Below, piece after piece: positions 1 to 8,058 of a stretch of DNA of 64,000 bases. The stretch is taken from NCBI RefSeq assembly GCF_012931685.1, contig NZ_JABANC010000003.1, positions 124,001 through 188,000 of the forward strand, written 5' to 3'. How positions within the stretch are numbered: the stretch's first letter is position 1; every line of letters begins with the position of its first letter. This DNA comes from Hanstruepera ponticola. Lineage in GTDB: Bacteria; Bacteroidota; Bacteroidia; Flavobacteriales; Flavobacteriaceae. The notes under the pieces were generated by a model. It was not told the origin of the DNA. It saw only the letters and a program-made list of their open reading frames with translations, and did no database searches. Position numbers and translations under genes: made by a program.

Positions 1-38
1 GGGAAGTGGCCACAACTAATAAACTAGAATAATAGCAT

Positions 39-1058
39 ATGAAACCTTTCAAAATAATAGGGGTATTATTAATCTTGACTTCCTGTAACTTAAAAAAATC
101 TGAAAATATACCAAGTGTGGACAATCAGGTTTACACCGGCCCAATAATAGACATGCATATTCATGTAGACAACGAAAATAGTTTACCTCCTGTTGTTCTC
201 GGTTTATGTCCACCATTTTCAACCTTGATAGAAAGTTTTGATCCTCAAGAAAAGTTTGAAGATGTATGGAATGAAAAATTTGGTAATCCTGATTGTGAAA
301 ACGCATTAATGTCTCCAAAATCATATGATGGGTATCTAACAGAGCTCGAGAGTCAATTAAAAAAACATAATGTAGTAGCAATAGCAAGCGGCTCTCTAAC
401 TGATATTACAAATTGGAAATCCAGACTTCCTGAACATATTATTCCAAGCATTGAATTTAGGATAACCAGAGACAGTATTTCTCCAGATCAAATGAAAACC
501 CTAATTATAGAGAATGATATAAAGGTTATTGGTGAAATTTCAAATCAATATGCAGGAATAGCTCCTAATGACCCTAGAATGTTTCCATACTACAAAGTAG
601 CCGAAGAATTAGATATTCCAGTGGCAATTCATCTTGGTAGTGGTATTCCAGGCACGCCATACATGGGTTATCCAGATTATAAAGCCAAACTATCAAACCC
701 ACTTCTACTGGAAGAAGTTTTAAAAAAGTTCCCAAAAATGCGTGTTTCTATAATGCATTATGGAGAACCATTTATTGATGAGTTGATAACCATGCTATAT
801 CATTACCCACAATTATATGTTGATATCGGTGGCATTCAATGGGCCTATCCAAAAGAATACTTTTATGAATACCATTTAAAGAAAATGGTTTTAGCAGGTT
901 TTGATAAAAGGATTATGTATGGGTCTGATATGATAATTTGGCCTAAATTAATAGAACATTCAATAGATATTATTAACGAAGCATCATTTCTATCCTATGA
1001 ACAAAAAGCAGATATTTTTTATAATAATGCCGCAAGATTTTTGAGATTAAAAAAATAA
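39..1058 (+). CDS. Amidohydrolase-family lipoprotein
   Basis: This 339-residue protein has a lipoprotein signal (LTSC, Cys16), so it should be anchored in the periplasm or outer membrane. The rest looks like a TIM-barrel amidohydrolase (amidohydrolase 2 type). It has an HIH metal pair at His40/His42, GEI at about 165, AIHLG with His198, SIMHYGEP with His240 and a GSD motif with Asp297, which would complete a mononuclear or binuclear metal site. The substrate cannot be read from sequence. It is the first cassette visible. Its own 5' attC boundary is not recognisable in the 38 bases before the start codon, so the cassette probably begins outside the window. Confidence 0.82.
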   Translation: MKPFKIIGVLLILTSCNLKKSENIPSVDNQVYTGPIIDMHIHVDNENSLPPVVLGLCPPFSTLIESFDPQEKFEDVWNEKFGNPDCENALMSPKSYDGYLTELESQLKKHNVVAIASGSLTDITNWKSRLPEHIIPSIEFRITRDSISPDQMKTLIIENDIKVIGEISNQYAGIAPNDPRMFPYYKVAEELDIPVAIHLGSGIPGTPYMGYPDYKAKLSNPLLLEEVLKKFPKMRVSIMHYGEPFIDELITMLYHYPQLYVDIGGIQWAYPKEYFYEYHLKKMVLAGFDKRIMYGSDMIIWPKLIEHSIDIINEASFLSYEQKADIFYNNAARFLRLKK

Positions 1059-1060
1059 CT

Positions 1061-1190
1061 GTTTACAACATTGCTTATAGGTAATTGCTAGTTCTAGCCT
1101 ATTTACCAAAGCCCTAACGGATTTTCTATTCGGTTTGTATTTGCTAAATTAGTTGCTTAAACGACACAAGCCATATCCAACAACCTTAGG
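1061..1190 (+). repeat. attC-like site between cassettes 1 and 2
   Basis: The left arm contains TTACAAC (1063-1069) and TTATAGG. The right arm contains CCATAT and ends in CTTAGG (1185-1190), where the expected G before TT is a C. The TTAGG start of cassette 2 matches the GCCTAAC at that cassette's far end. The inner part shares the phrases AATTGCTAG, TTCTAGCC and CTAAATTAG with the next site. This is the most degenerate complete site in the array. Confidence 0.55.
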
Positions 1191-1203
1191 TAACATTAAA
1201 AAA

Positions 1204-2412
1204 ATGAAGAAACTAAAAAAAGAAAATAACAGAAGAGACTTTCTTAAAAAATGCAGTTTATCAACTGTCCCTTTCTTGATTCCTACGATTGGTTTGAATG
1301 CAATGTCATTTGAAAAAACTAATGATAAGGTACTCACTAAAAATCAATCATCTGTTAACTTCATTTACGATGGATTGGCTTTAGGCCCTACTGAATACCT
1401 GAATAAACTGCAAGAAATAAATAAATCAAAACCAATTGAACCCGACTTTTACGGAGGTGGTGGAACCACGAAATTAATTGAAGAAGAATTTGCAAAAATA
1501 ACTGGTAAAGAAAAAGCCATTTATCTTCCAACTGGCACGATGGCTAATCAATTAGCAATTAAGTTGCTTAATGAAAATAATACTAAAGTTATAGTACCCG
1601 AAAACTCACATATCTATAGAGATGAAGCTGATGCCGCTCAAAGTGTTCATGGTAAAAGACTAATTCCTGTTGGAAAAGGAAAGTCATATTTTGATATAAC
1701 TGATTTGAAAAGTACAATAGACTATACAAATAAAAATGAAGTTTTTAAAAGTGGGTTAGGAACAGTAGTGATTGAAAACCCTGTTAGACGAGCTGACGGA
1801 ACTTTCGTGCCAATAGGCGTAATAAAGGACATTTCAAAATATTGCAAAGAAAATAATTACAAAATGCATTTAGACGGTGCGCGAATTCATATAGCGTCTG
1901 CATTCAGCAATATATCGGTTTCAGAATACGCTTCATATTTTGACACGGTTTATATTTCTCTGTATAAATATTTAAATGCATCTGGTGGAGCAATACTTTG
2001 TGGAGATGCAAAAATCATTGAACAAATATCGCATCAAATAAAAATACTTGGAGGAACTGTATTTCAAAGTTGGAATAATACATCAATGGCGTTGCATTAT
2101 TTAGAAGGTATTAATGAGCGATGGAATGAAGTTGTTATAAAATCTGAAAAATTAATTACTGCATTGAACAAGTTAAATGGTATTAGTATTACTAGTCTTA
2201 AAAATGGCACTAATATTTATGATTTAATATTAAGTAATGAAATAAGTTTAAAAAAACTTGCCATATTTCTATACAATGAGCATAATATTTGGTTAGGAAG
2301 AGCCAACGATAAAGGAATTGTAAAATTTACTGTGAATGAAAGTTTATTAACTAGAGATTATACAGATATACTTGATGCTTGGAAGAAAGGAATTGAACAA
2401 GCACGAAATTAA
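1204..2412 (+). CDS. Threonine aldolase / beta-eliminating lyase family PLP enzyme with Tat-like signal
   Basis: The ATG at 1204 gives 402 residues; an upstream TTG start would run into the attC-like repeat. The N-terminus carries RRDFLKK (Arg10-Arg11) followed by a hydrophobic stretch, which resembles a twin-arginine signal and predicts export of a folded, cofactor-bearing enzyme. The remainder is a fold-type I PLP enzyme of the threonine aldolase/beta-eliminating lyase family. LPTGTMANQ (108-116) fits the phosphate loop, MHLDGAR (Asp224) the pyridine-N contact, and ISLYKYLNAS the Schiff-base lysine Lys255. An exported member is unusual. It is a promoterless-looking gene cassette unrelated to its neighbours. 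Confidence 0.82.
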   Translation: MKKLKKENNRRDFLKKCSLSTVPFLIPTIGLNAMSFEKTNDKVLTKNQSSVNFIYDGLALGPTEYLNKLQEINKSKPIEPDFYGGGGTTKLIEEEFAKITGKEKAIYLPTGTMANQLAIKLLNENNTKVIVPENSHIYRDEADAAQSVHGKRLIPVGKGKSYFDITDLKSTIDYTNKNEVFKSGLGTVVIENPVRRADGTFVPIGVIKDISKYCKENNYKMHLDGARIHIASAFSNISVSEYASYFDTVYISLYKYLNASGGAILCGDAKIIEQISHQIKILGGTVFQSWNNTSMALHYLEGINERWNEVVIKSEKLITALNKLNGISITSLKNGTNIYDLILSNEISLKKLAIFLYNEHNIWLGRANDKGIVKFTVNESLLTRDYTDILDAWKKGIEQARN

Positions 2413-2419
2413 AAACGTT

Positions 2420-2552
2420 GCCTAACACCGTATAAAATTTAATGCTAGTTCTAGCCTATTTACCAAAGCCCTAGCGGATTTTCTATTCGGTTTATATTTG
2501 CTAAATTAGGTGCTTAAACACACCATAGCTCAATACAAACACGTTGGCACTT
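2420..2552 (+). repeat. attC-like site between cassettes 2 and 3
   Basis: Outer arms are GCCTAAC (2420-2426) and GTTGGC (2543-2548), pairing with one unpaired T. The inner boxes are GTAT (2430s) and ATAC (about 2532). The centre is strongly similar to the site at 1061-1190, sharing TGCTAG, TTCTAGCC, TATTTACCAAAGCCCTA and GCTAAATTAG. Length and arm layout fit attC R''-L''...L'-R'. Confidence 0.7.
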
Positions 2553-2565
2553 ATTTAAGAAAAAT

Positions 2566-3408
2566 ATGAATAATAAAAAGACGTATATATTTTTATTAAT
2601 GACCATTATTTGGTCTTGGACTTTTTGGTTTTTAGGTCTAAATTATTTTACCAACGGAATCAATCAAGAATCAATCGGAAAATTTTTAATATTCTTTTTT
2701 ACGGGTTTATATGGACCTACAATCAGCGCAATTGTAACAACACTACTTTTTGATGGACTCAAAGGTGTATTGAATTTACTTAAGAAAGTGTTTATTTGGA
2801 ATATTCCCTTTAAAAACTATTTATACATAATACTATTACCTATAATTTTTGTCATTATTGCAATTGGATTATATAGCATATTTATTGGAGATATTGGGAG
2901 TTTTGACAAAGCAGCTTTTCTTTCAATTCCTACTGTATTATGGGCTGGTTTTTATGCTGGACCTTTAGGCGAAGAACTAGGGTGGAGAGGTTTCCTATTA
3001 CCTGAATTACAAAAAAAACATTCTAACTTAAAAAGCGCAATCATAATTGGAGTTATATGGTTTATTTGGCATATGCCACTTTGGTGGGCACCATTTGGCA
3101 CGTTAGTTAGTGTGGAGTCAATTTCTTTTTTAACTGTAACAGCTTATTTTCTAATGCTAATCTGTTTATCAATAATAATCACTTGGTTGTTAATTAATTC
3201 TAAAGGAAGCGTTCTAGTTGCAATCTTATTTCACTTATCAATTAATGCAGGAATAGCATTGCTGTTTTTCCCTGAATTGAGTGCAGATTTTAAAAAAGTA
3301 CATTTATTGTCCAGTATTGGTATGCTTATATTTACAGGAATATTGATAGCTAAAAATAAATTAAAAACAAGTGCCAACAATAGCTACCCTTCAGGCATTA
3401 AAGATTAA
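2566..3408 (+). CDS. CPBP family intramembrane metalloprotease
   Basis: This 280-residue integral membrane protein has about eight hydrophobic segments. The CPBP/Abi (CAAX protease-like) motifs are present: GEELGWRG with Glu136/Glu137 and Arg141, FIWHMPLWW with His169, and a late FHLSINA. These residues form the metal site of the Rce1-like glutamyl protease fold. Bacterial relatives are linked to bacteriocin self-immunity or membrane protein processing, and the substrate here is unknown. The last ten or so residues (NNSYPSGIKD) are encoded inside the downstream attC-like repeat, so the C-terminus was set by recombination. Confidence 0.88.
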   Translation: MNNKKTYIFLLMTIIWSWTFWFLGLNYFTNGINQESIGKFLIFFFTGLYGPTISAIVTTLLFDGLKGVLNLLKKVFIWNIPFKNYLYIILLPIIFVIIAIGLYSIFIGDIGSFDKAAFLSIPTVLWAGFYAGPLGEELGWRGFLLPELQKKHSNLKSAIIIGVIWFIWHMPLWWAPFGTLVSVESISFLTVTAYFLMLICLSIIITWLLINSKGSVLVAILFHLSINAGIALLFFPELSADFKKVHLLSSIGMLIFTGILIAKNKLKTSANNSYPSGIKD

Positions 3409-3556
3409 GCTGGTTTTTGGGTAAAACCCAACCAAAACAAAAACCACGAATACCTAGAGTTAGTGGTTTTTTTTTATCTCAAGATTAGCAATTAATTTAA
3501 TATATTAGTGCTATAGGTTGGATATAATCAATGATTATATCCCATTGTTGGCAGTA
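3369..3556 (+). repeat. attC-like site between cassettes 3 and 4, with built-in terminator
   Basis: Outer arms are GCCAACAAT (3373-3381) and ATTGTTGGC (3544-3552), a perfect 9-bp inverted pair. Inside are a hairpin around GGTTTTTGGGT/ACCCAACC, a terminator at 3439-3475, and a perfect 10-bp hairpin GGATATAATC/GATTATATCC at 3520-3542. About 165 bp (3376-3540) recur nearly unchanged at 6214-6378, in a site joining two other cassettes. Confidence 0.72.
3439..3475 (+). terminator. Rho-independent terminator inside attC-like site
   Basis: A 9-bp stem AAAAACCAC/GTGGTTTTT with a 15-base loop is followed by an uninterrupted T run. It would end transcripts of the CPBP protease cassette before the next cassette. 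Confidence 0.75.
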
Positions 3557-3571
3557 AGTAAAAAGAACATT

Positions 3572-4366
3572 ATGACTAGAATATTTTACATTTTTATTTG
3601 TGGTGTCTTATTATTAAGCTGTAAGGAATCTGATAAAACTCGAAATGAACAGCGGATTGAAAATAAACAATTAACTGGAGAATCAATTCTTGAAAAAAGT
3701 ATTCAATTTCACGATATAAACAATGAATGGAAAACAGCAAATTTCAAAGTAGTCATTGAAGAACCAAGAATAGGAAATCAATTCAGGAATTCTATTGTAG
3801 AACTAGATAATAAATCAAATTATTTTAAACTTCAACGAAATAGAGGCGATAGTATTTCTACTCATATTTCGCAAAACAACAATTATTCTTCATTATTGAA
3901 TGGTCAAATCATAACAGATTCGTTATTGATTAAAAAGTATCGATTAGACCCAAAAAGGAATAAAGGATATCATCGATTTTATAAAACTCTTTTAGGACTG
4001 CCAATGTCGCTGGATGATGAAAATAAGACAATAAAACAAGTAGAAGAAATTACTTTTAATTCAATACAGAGTTATAAAATCACAATAGAATTAGAAGAAT
4101 CTATTGCAGGTGGAACTGTATTAAATACTGTAAAAAGTTTTAAAAACAGAAAGGAGTCATTGTTTTCTAAAGATTGGATTTTGTATGTCGCAAAAAATGA
4201 TTTTAGAATTATTGGTTTGGAGATGATTTATCTAGATGACCCAAATGCAGGAGGACGCATAATATTCGAGGGAGATTTTAATATCAATAATATTTCAATT
4301 CCAAGAATTAGACATTGGAGAGAATTAGATAATTCATATAACGGAAGTGATATTTTAATGGAATGA
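3572..4366 (+). CDS. Hypothetical lipoprotein, possibly DUF6503-like
   Basis: The ATG at 3572 gives 264 residues beginning with a clear lipoprotein signal (LLLSC, Cys17). An in-frame TTG at 3518 lies inside the attC hairpin and would bury this signal, so it is rejected as the start. After the signal comes SILEKSIQFHD, then a beta-rich domain with a late IPRIRHW segment. This resembles the Bacteroidota DUF6503 family of LolA-like periplasmic proteins, recalled by pattern only. The function is unknown. It is the fourth cassette; TACTGCCAAC, 8 bases past the stop, starts the next site. Confidence 0.75.
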   Translation: MTRIFYIFICGVLLLSCKESDKTRNEQRIENKQLTGESILEKSIQFHDINNEWKTANFKVVIEEPRIGNQFRNSIVELDNKSNYFKLQRNRGDSISTHISQNNNYSSLLNGQIITDSLLIKKYRLDPKRNKGYHRFYKTLLGLPMSLDDENKTIKQVEEITFNSIQSYKITIELEESIAGGTVLNTVKSFKNRKESLFSKDWILYVAKNDFRIIGLEMIYLDDPNAGGRIIFEGDFNINNISIPRIRHWRELDNSYNGSDILME

Positions 4367-4374
4367 AAAATACC

Positions 4375-4512
4375 TACTGCCAACACCGTGTATAATTAAT
4401 TGCTATGGCTAGTGCTTATCACGAAAATTCCTTCGGAATTTCCTCTGGCAAGTATTTGTTTACTAAATTAGTTGCTGCGCACGCAACTAACCATACACCA
4501 AACGTTAGCTGC
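4375..4512 (+). repeat. attC-like site between cassettes 4 and 5
   Basis: The outer arms are TACTGCCAAC (4375-4384) and GTTAGC (4504-4509). The inner arms GTGTAT (4388-4393) and ATACAC pair perfectly. A central hairpin GAAATTCC-type/GGAATTTC lies around 4430-4452. AATTGCTATGGCTAG and CTAAATTAGTTGC are shared with other sites in the array. Confidence 0.72.
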
Positions 4513-4541
4513 AATGTGAAAACAGGAATTTCAAATAACAT

Positions 4542-5171
4542 ATGAAAGACAAAGACATTTGGGAGCAAGTTTTTTCTAATATTCCAATGGAATGGAAAGA
4601 AGTTTCTCCAACAGATTCAATGCTTTTTTGTTTAGATTATTTTCAAAAACATAATGTTGAATCTGTATTAGATTTGGGATGTGGTGTAGGTATCTGGTCT
4701 GTTTTTTTAGCAAAAAATGGAATTTCTGTAAAAGGAGTAGATTTTTCTAAAAATGCAATTGAGTATGCCAAAAATTGGGCAAAAGAAGAAAAAGTTAGAG
4801 CTTTGTTTGATTATTCAGATTTAGTCAATCATTCTTTTAAAAAAGAATCTTTTGATGGAGTAGTCGCATCAAAAATTTTGGATAATATTTCGAGATTTAA
4901 ATTGTCTGAAGTTAGTCAACAAATTGAATCTAATTTAAATGATGGCGGAATTCTTTTTTGTGTCTTCAATCCGTATTTAAACGAAACAGATAGAGAAAAA
5001 CTAATGAAAAGCGATAATCCCACCAAAGGGATTACTCATACTGTATACAAAGATGAGGAATTAGAAAAAATCTTTCCCGAATTGAATTTATTAGAATTTA
5101 GAATTTTTGAGCACGGATTTAGAGGTTTGATATGGCAAAAAGAAGAAAACACAGCAGCTAACAATGTGTAA
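4542..5171 (+). CDS. Class I SAM-dependent methyltransferase
   Basis: This 209-residue cytosolic protein has a typical Rossmann methyltransferase core. Motif I is VLDLGCGVGIW (about 42-52), the acidic end of strand 2 is KGVDFS (about 65), and DGVVASKILDNI forms the motif IV region. The acceptor is not recognisable. The gene starts about 30 bases after the cassette boundary. Its last codons (AANNV) run into the GCAGCTAAC arm of the next attC-like site, typical of tightly packed cassettes. Confidence 0.87.
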   Translation: MKDKDIWEQVFSNIPMEWKEVSPTDSMLFCLDYFQKHNVESVLDLGCGVGIWSVFLAKNGISVKGVDFSKNAIEYAKNWAKEEKVRALFDYSDLVNHSFKKESFDGVVASKILDNISRFKLSEVSQQIESNLNDGGILFCVFNPYLNETDREKLMKSDNPTKGITHTVYKDEELEKIFPELNLLEFRIFEHGFRGLIWQKEENTAANNV

Positions 5172-5290
5172 AAATAATTGCTTGGTCACAGTGTACTCGG
5201 AAAATCCTTCGGATTTTCCTCTGGCTTGTGATAGTTTACTATCTTTAGGCAAACCAACGCAACGAAATCATACACAAAACCGTTGTGCTT
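5154..5290 (+). repeat. attC-like site between cassettes 5 and 6
   Basis: The left arm is GCAGCTAAC (5154-5162) followed by TGTGTA. The right arm is TACACA followed by GTTGTGCTT (5282-5290). The inner boxes pair TGTGTA/TACACA. A central perfect hairpin has arms GGAAAATCC/GGATTTTCC (about 5190-5210). The outer AAC/GTT pair is conserved while the flanking bases belong to different cassettes. Confidence 0.72.
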
Positions 5291-5312
5291 CATTATCAGA
5301 AACCGCTAACCA

Positions 5313-6080
5313 ATGATAAAATTCTTTAGAAAAATTAGACAAGATTTACTTTCGAAAGGTAAAACTGGAAAGTACTTTAAATATGCTATTGGTGAAATTG
5401 TGCTAGTTGTGATAGGGATATTGATTGCGTTATCTATAAATAATTGGAATCAAACCTTAAAAAACAGAAAAGCTGAAAAGTCTATATTAGAATCTCTTCA
5501 CAATGAATTTTTACTTACCAAAGAAGAATTGAGAAGAAAGCAAAAAATCTATGAAGAGAAGAAAATAATCTGGGATGAGTTAAATGAACTAGTTGGACAA
5601 GAAAAAAGTGATATCGACAGAAAATATATGGACTCTTTGCTTACAAAGAGCGAAGCATATCCTAGTTTCAACCCTCCGGATGGAGTTGTTTTGGATATCA
5701 TTAATTCAGGCAAGGTATCCCTTATCCAAAATACTGAGCTTAGAGAAGCAATAACTAGTTGGAATGGAATAGTATTGGACGTAAACAAGAACGAAGATTC
5801 TCAGGCAAATTTTATGCTCAATCAATATATGACATACATTAATGATAACGTTGAACTACTTTACACTAGAGCTAAATGGTACTCATTGGAAGAGACTAAA
5901 TCATTTGGACCAGACCCAAGATTGCTTCTGAAAGATTTTCGCTACGCTAACTTGTTGAGAAGAAACCTTTATTGGTATGCGTGGATAACTGGTCAATATA
6001 AAATTGTAGAAAAGAAAATTGATAAAATACTGGAGATGACTAAAAACTCTACAGAATTAAATAATGAACCAATAGAATAA
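5313..6080 (+). CDS. DUF6090 family membrane-anchored protein
   Basis: This 255-residue protein opens with MIKFFRKIRQDLL, a basic amphipathic stretch. One transmembrane segment follows at about 25-43 (YAIGEIVLVVIGILIALSIN), and then a mostly helical, charged domain. The N-terminal pattern GKxxKYxxYAIGEIxLVVIGILIAL..NNW is characteristic of the Bacteroidota family DUF6090, which often occurs in cassette-like repeats in flavobacterial genomes. Function is unknown. The gene is followed by about 115 bases of non-coding sequence before its attC-like site, longer than in the other cassettes. Confidence 0.82.
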   Translation: MIKFFRKIRQDLLSKGKTGKYFKYAIGEIVLVVIGILIALSINNWNQTLKNRKAEKSILESLHNEFLLTKEELRRKQKIYEEKKIIWDELNELVGQEKSDIDRKYMDSLLTKSEAYPSFNPPDGVVLDIINSGKVSLIQNTELREAITSWNGIVLDVNKNEDSQANFMLNQYMTYINDNVELLYTRAKWYSLEETKSFGPDPRLLLKDFRYANLLRRNLYWYAWITGQYKIVEKKIDKILEMTKNSTELNNEPIE

Positions 6081-6104
6081 ATAAAAGTAAAGGCAAATAG
6101 CGTA

Positions 6105-6160
6105 TACAAAAAGCTGGCTGAAGATTTATTGCTAATGGCTAGTCAAGAATTAGAGAAAAT
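6105..6160 (+). repeat. Relic of an attC-like left arm inside cassette 6
   Basis: GCGTATAC followed by TTATTGCTAATGGCTAGT resembles the left arm of the site at 4375-4512 (GTGTAT then TAATTGCTATGGCTAGT), but no right arm follows. It suggests that cassette 6 arose by loss of an older site or fusion of two cassettes. Confidence 0.4.
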
Positions 6161-6194
6161 ATAAAAATGATTGATACTAAAATAAAAATAACGA

Positions 6195-6393
6195 AAGCAC
6201 AACAATCGCTATAAACAATAGCTACCCTTCAGGCATTAAAGATTAAGCTGGTTTTTGGGTAAAACCCAACCAAAACAAAAACCACGAATACCTAGAGTTA
6301 GTGGTTTTTTATATCTCAAGCTTATCATTTAATTTAATATATTAGTGCTATTGGTTGGATATAATCAATGATTATATTCATTTGTTGTAGCCA
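6195..6393 (+). repeat. attC-like site between cassettes 6 and 7, near-identical to the site at 3369-3556
   Basis: The left arm is AAGCACAAC (6195-6203) and the right arm is GTTGTAGCCA (6384-6393). About 165 bp (6214-6378) nearly match 3376-3540, including both internal hairpins and the terminator. The outermost bases differ between copies in both arms, as expected if the outer right bases belong to whichever cassette follows. Confidence 0.72.
6277..6311 (+). terminator. Rho-independent terminator inside attC-like site
   Basis: This is a second copy of the stem AAAAACCAC/GTGGTTTTT with a T run. It ends transcripts from cassette 6. Confidence 0.72.
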
Positions 6394-6412
6394 ATTTGAA
6401 AAACAGCATTTT

Positions 6413-6886
6413 ATGAAAAATAATCGCGCATTTTTAGTAACATTTTTAATAATATTAATCATAATGACAGGATGTAAATCTCATAAGTCGGAATTGGATA
6501 AAATGGTCGAATTCGGACAAAAATATACTGATGCTTGGAACAGTAAAGTGCCAGAAAAAATGGCTTCATTTTATGCAGAGGACGGAACTTTAACTGTGAA
6601 TAACGGAACACCAGCAGTTGGAAGAAAACAATTAGCAGAAACGGCTAACTCATATATGGAGGCATTTCCTGATATGGTTTTGACAATGGACAGTCTAACA
6701 ATAGAAAATGACAGTTTCAGATACTATTGGACATTTAAAGGAACCAATACTGGACCGAATGGAACTGGAAATAAAGTTAACTTCAGCGGATTTGAGGAAT
6801 GGACAATAAATGACCAAGGACTCGTTCAAAAATCAATCGGAACATACAATGCGGTTGATTATGAAAAACAACTAAATGGAAATTAA
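6413..6886 (+). CDS. SnoaL/NTF2-like lipoprotein
   Basis: The ATG at 6413 gives 157 residues with a lipoprotein signal (IIMTGC, Cys21). The longer ORF beginning at 6368 starts inside the attC hairpin and is rejected. The mature part looks like a SnoaL/NTF2 (DUF4440-like) cone fold: a helix ending in YTDAWNSK, then FYAEDGTLTVNNG, LAETANSYMEAFPDMVLTMD and W.FKGTNTGPNGTGN. This scaffold binds small hydrophobic ligands or acts as an isomerase; no catalytic assignment is possible. It is the shortest cassette in the array. Confidence 0.8.
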   Translation: MKNNRAFLVTFLIILIIMTGCKSHKSELDKMVEFGQKYTDAWNSKVPEKMASFYAEDGTLTVNNGTPAVGRKQLAETANSYMEAFPDMVLTMDSLTIENDSFRYYWTFKGTNTGPNGTGNKVNFSGFEEWTINDQGLVQKSIGTYNAVDYEKQLNGN

Positions 6887-6893
6887 AAAAATC

Positions 6894-7010
6894 TGGCTAC
6901 AACAATAGCTATAAGTAACCAGCCCGACAAGTCATTCTGGTGGGTTGCTTGTATTTGCAAAAATCCGTGCTATCCCACGCCACTAATCATACACACAAAC
7001 GTTGTGCTTC
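6894..7010 (+). repeat. attC-like site between cassettes 7 and 8
   Basis: The left arm is TGGCTACAAC (6894-6903), which matches the GTTGTAGCCA at the start of cassette 7. The right arm is GTTGTGCTTC (7001-7010). At 117 bases it is the shortest site. The central region, with GGTGGGTTGCTTGTATTTGC, is unlike the other sites. Confidence 0.68.
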
Positions 7011-7034
7011 ATTCAAACCAACCAAAACCAATAA

Positions 7035-8051
7035 ATGGCATTTAAACAAAATAAAATACTTTTTTTTCTTGTGGCACTTCTTATTTTAGGCTGCAAACAC
7101 TCTGAAAAAAATAAGTCTGAACAAGAAATTATAAACTCTGATTCTTATGTTTTAGTCAAGGATTGGCCTAAATTACCGGATAATTTTATTTTAGGAAGTC
7201 CTACTGGATTGGGACTTGATAGTAAAGGGAATATAATTGCATTTCATCGTTCTGGTAGAGCTTGGTTAACTATGCCAATTTCGCACCTTCCGTTAATTCA
7301 AGAAAATACCATATCAATAATAGATTCCAAAACTGGTGAAATTCTGAATTCCTGGGGAAACAATTTATTCATAATGCCACACGGTCTTGAAGTAGATAAT
7401 CAAGATAACATTTGGGTCACAGATTGCGGACTTCATCAAGTTTTTAAGTTTGATTCTAGAGGTAACTTACTCATGACATTAGGTGAAGCTAAAGTTTCAG
7501 GAAACGATGCTGAACATTTTAATCTTCCAACCGATATCGCTGTTACAAACGATGGTTCATTTTACGTAAGTGATGGGTATGGTAACAGCCGAGTTATAAA
7601 ATATTCCAAAGACGGAACATATTTATTTGAATGGGGAAAATTCGGAAATAAAAAAGGAGAATTCAATATTCCACACGGAATTGATTTAGATAAAAATGGA
7701 AATGTTTATGTCGCTGACCGCGAAAACAATAGAATCCAAAAATTTGACGCTAAAGGAAATTTTATTGCTCTCTGGCAAAATCAAACAACTGACCAATTAT
7801 ATTCTGTAACCATTGACAATCATAAAAACCATCTTTTTGGAATAGATTATTGGACTGATAATGATTCTATTATAAAAGGTTCTGATATTTTTCGATTTGA
7901 TTTAGATGCTAACCTACAAGTACAGTTTGGTAGAACTGGGTTTTACGATGGACCAGTAGCAAGATATCACGATATTCAAATTGATAACGAAGGAAATATT
8001 TATGTCGGAGATATTTTAGGAAATAGAATTCAGAAATTTAAACTAAAATAA
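7035..8051 (+). CDS. NHL-repeat beta-propeller lipoprotein
   Basis: This 338-residue protein has a lipoprotein signal (LLILGC, Cys20) and then a six-bladed NHL-type beta-propeller. Repeats include MPHGLEVDNQDNIWVTDCG, LPTDIAVTNDGSFYVSDGYGNSRVIKYSK, IPHGIDLDKNGNVYVADRENNRIQKFDAKG and HDIQIDNEGNIYVGDILGNRIQKFK. The layout resembles the peptidyl-alpha-hydroxyglycine amidating lyase family, but the family alone does not prove lyase activity. It is the last intact cassette before core chromosome. Confidence 0.85.
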   Translation: MAFKQNKILFFLVALLILGCKHSEKNKSEQEIINSDSYVLVKDWPKLPDNFILGSPTGLGLDSKGNIIAFHRSGRAWLTMPISHLPLIQENTISIIDSKTGEILNSWGNNLFIMPHGLEVDNQDNIWVTDCGLHQVFKFDSRGNLLMTLGEAKVSGNDAEHFNLPTDIAVTNDGSFYVSDGYGNSRVIKYSKDGTYLFEWGKFGNKKGEFNIPHGIDLDKNGNVYVADRENNRIQKFDAKGNFIALWQNQTTDQLYSVTIDNHKNHLFGIDYWTDNDSIIKGSDIFRFDLDANLQVQFGRTGFYDGPVARYHDIQIDNEGNIYVGDILGNRIQKFKLK

Positions 8052-8058
8052 AAACGCC

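Noticed and set aside
3518-3571. Upstream in-frame start for the lipoprotein gene at 3572
   Set aside because: It begins with TTG inside the attC hairpin and would place 18 residues before the signal peptide.
6368-6412. ATG at 6368 as start of the SnoaL-like gene
   Set aside because: It lies in the attC palindrome and would hide the lipoprotein signal that starts at 6413.
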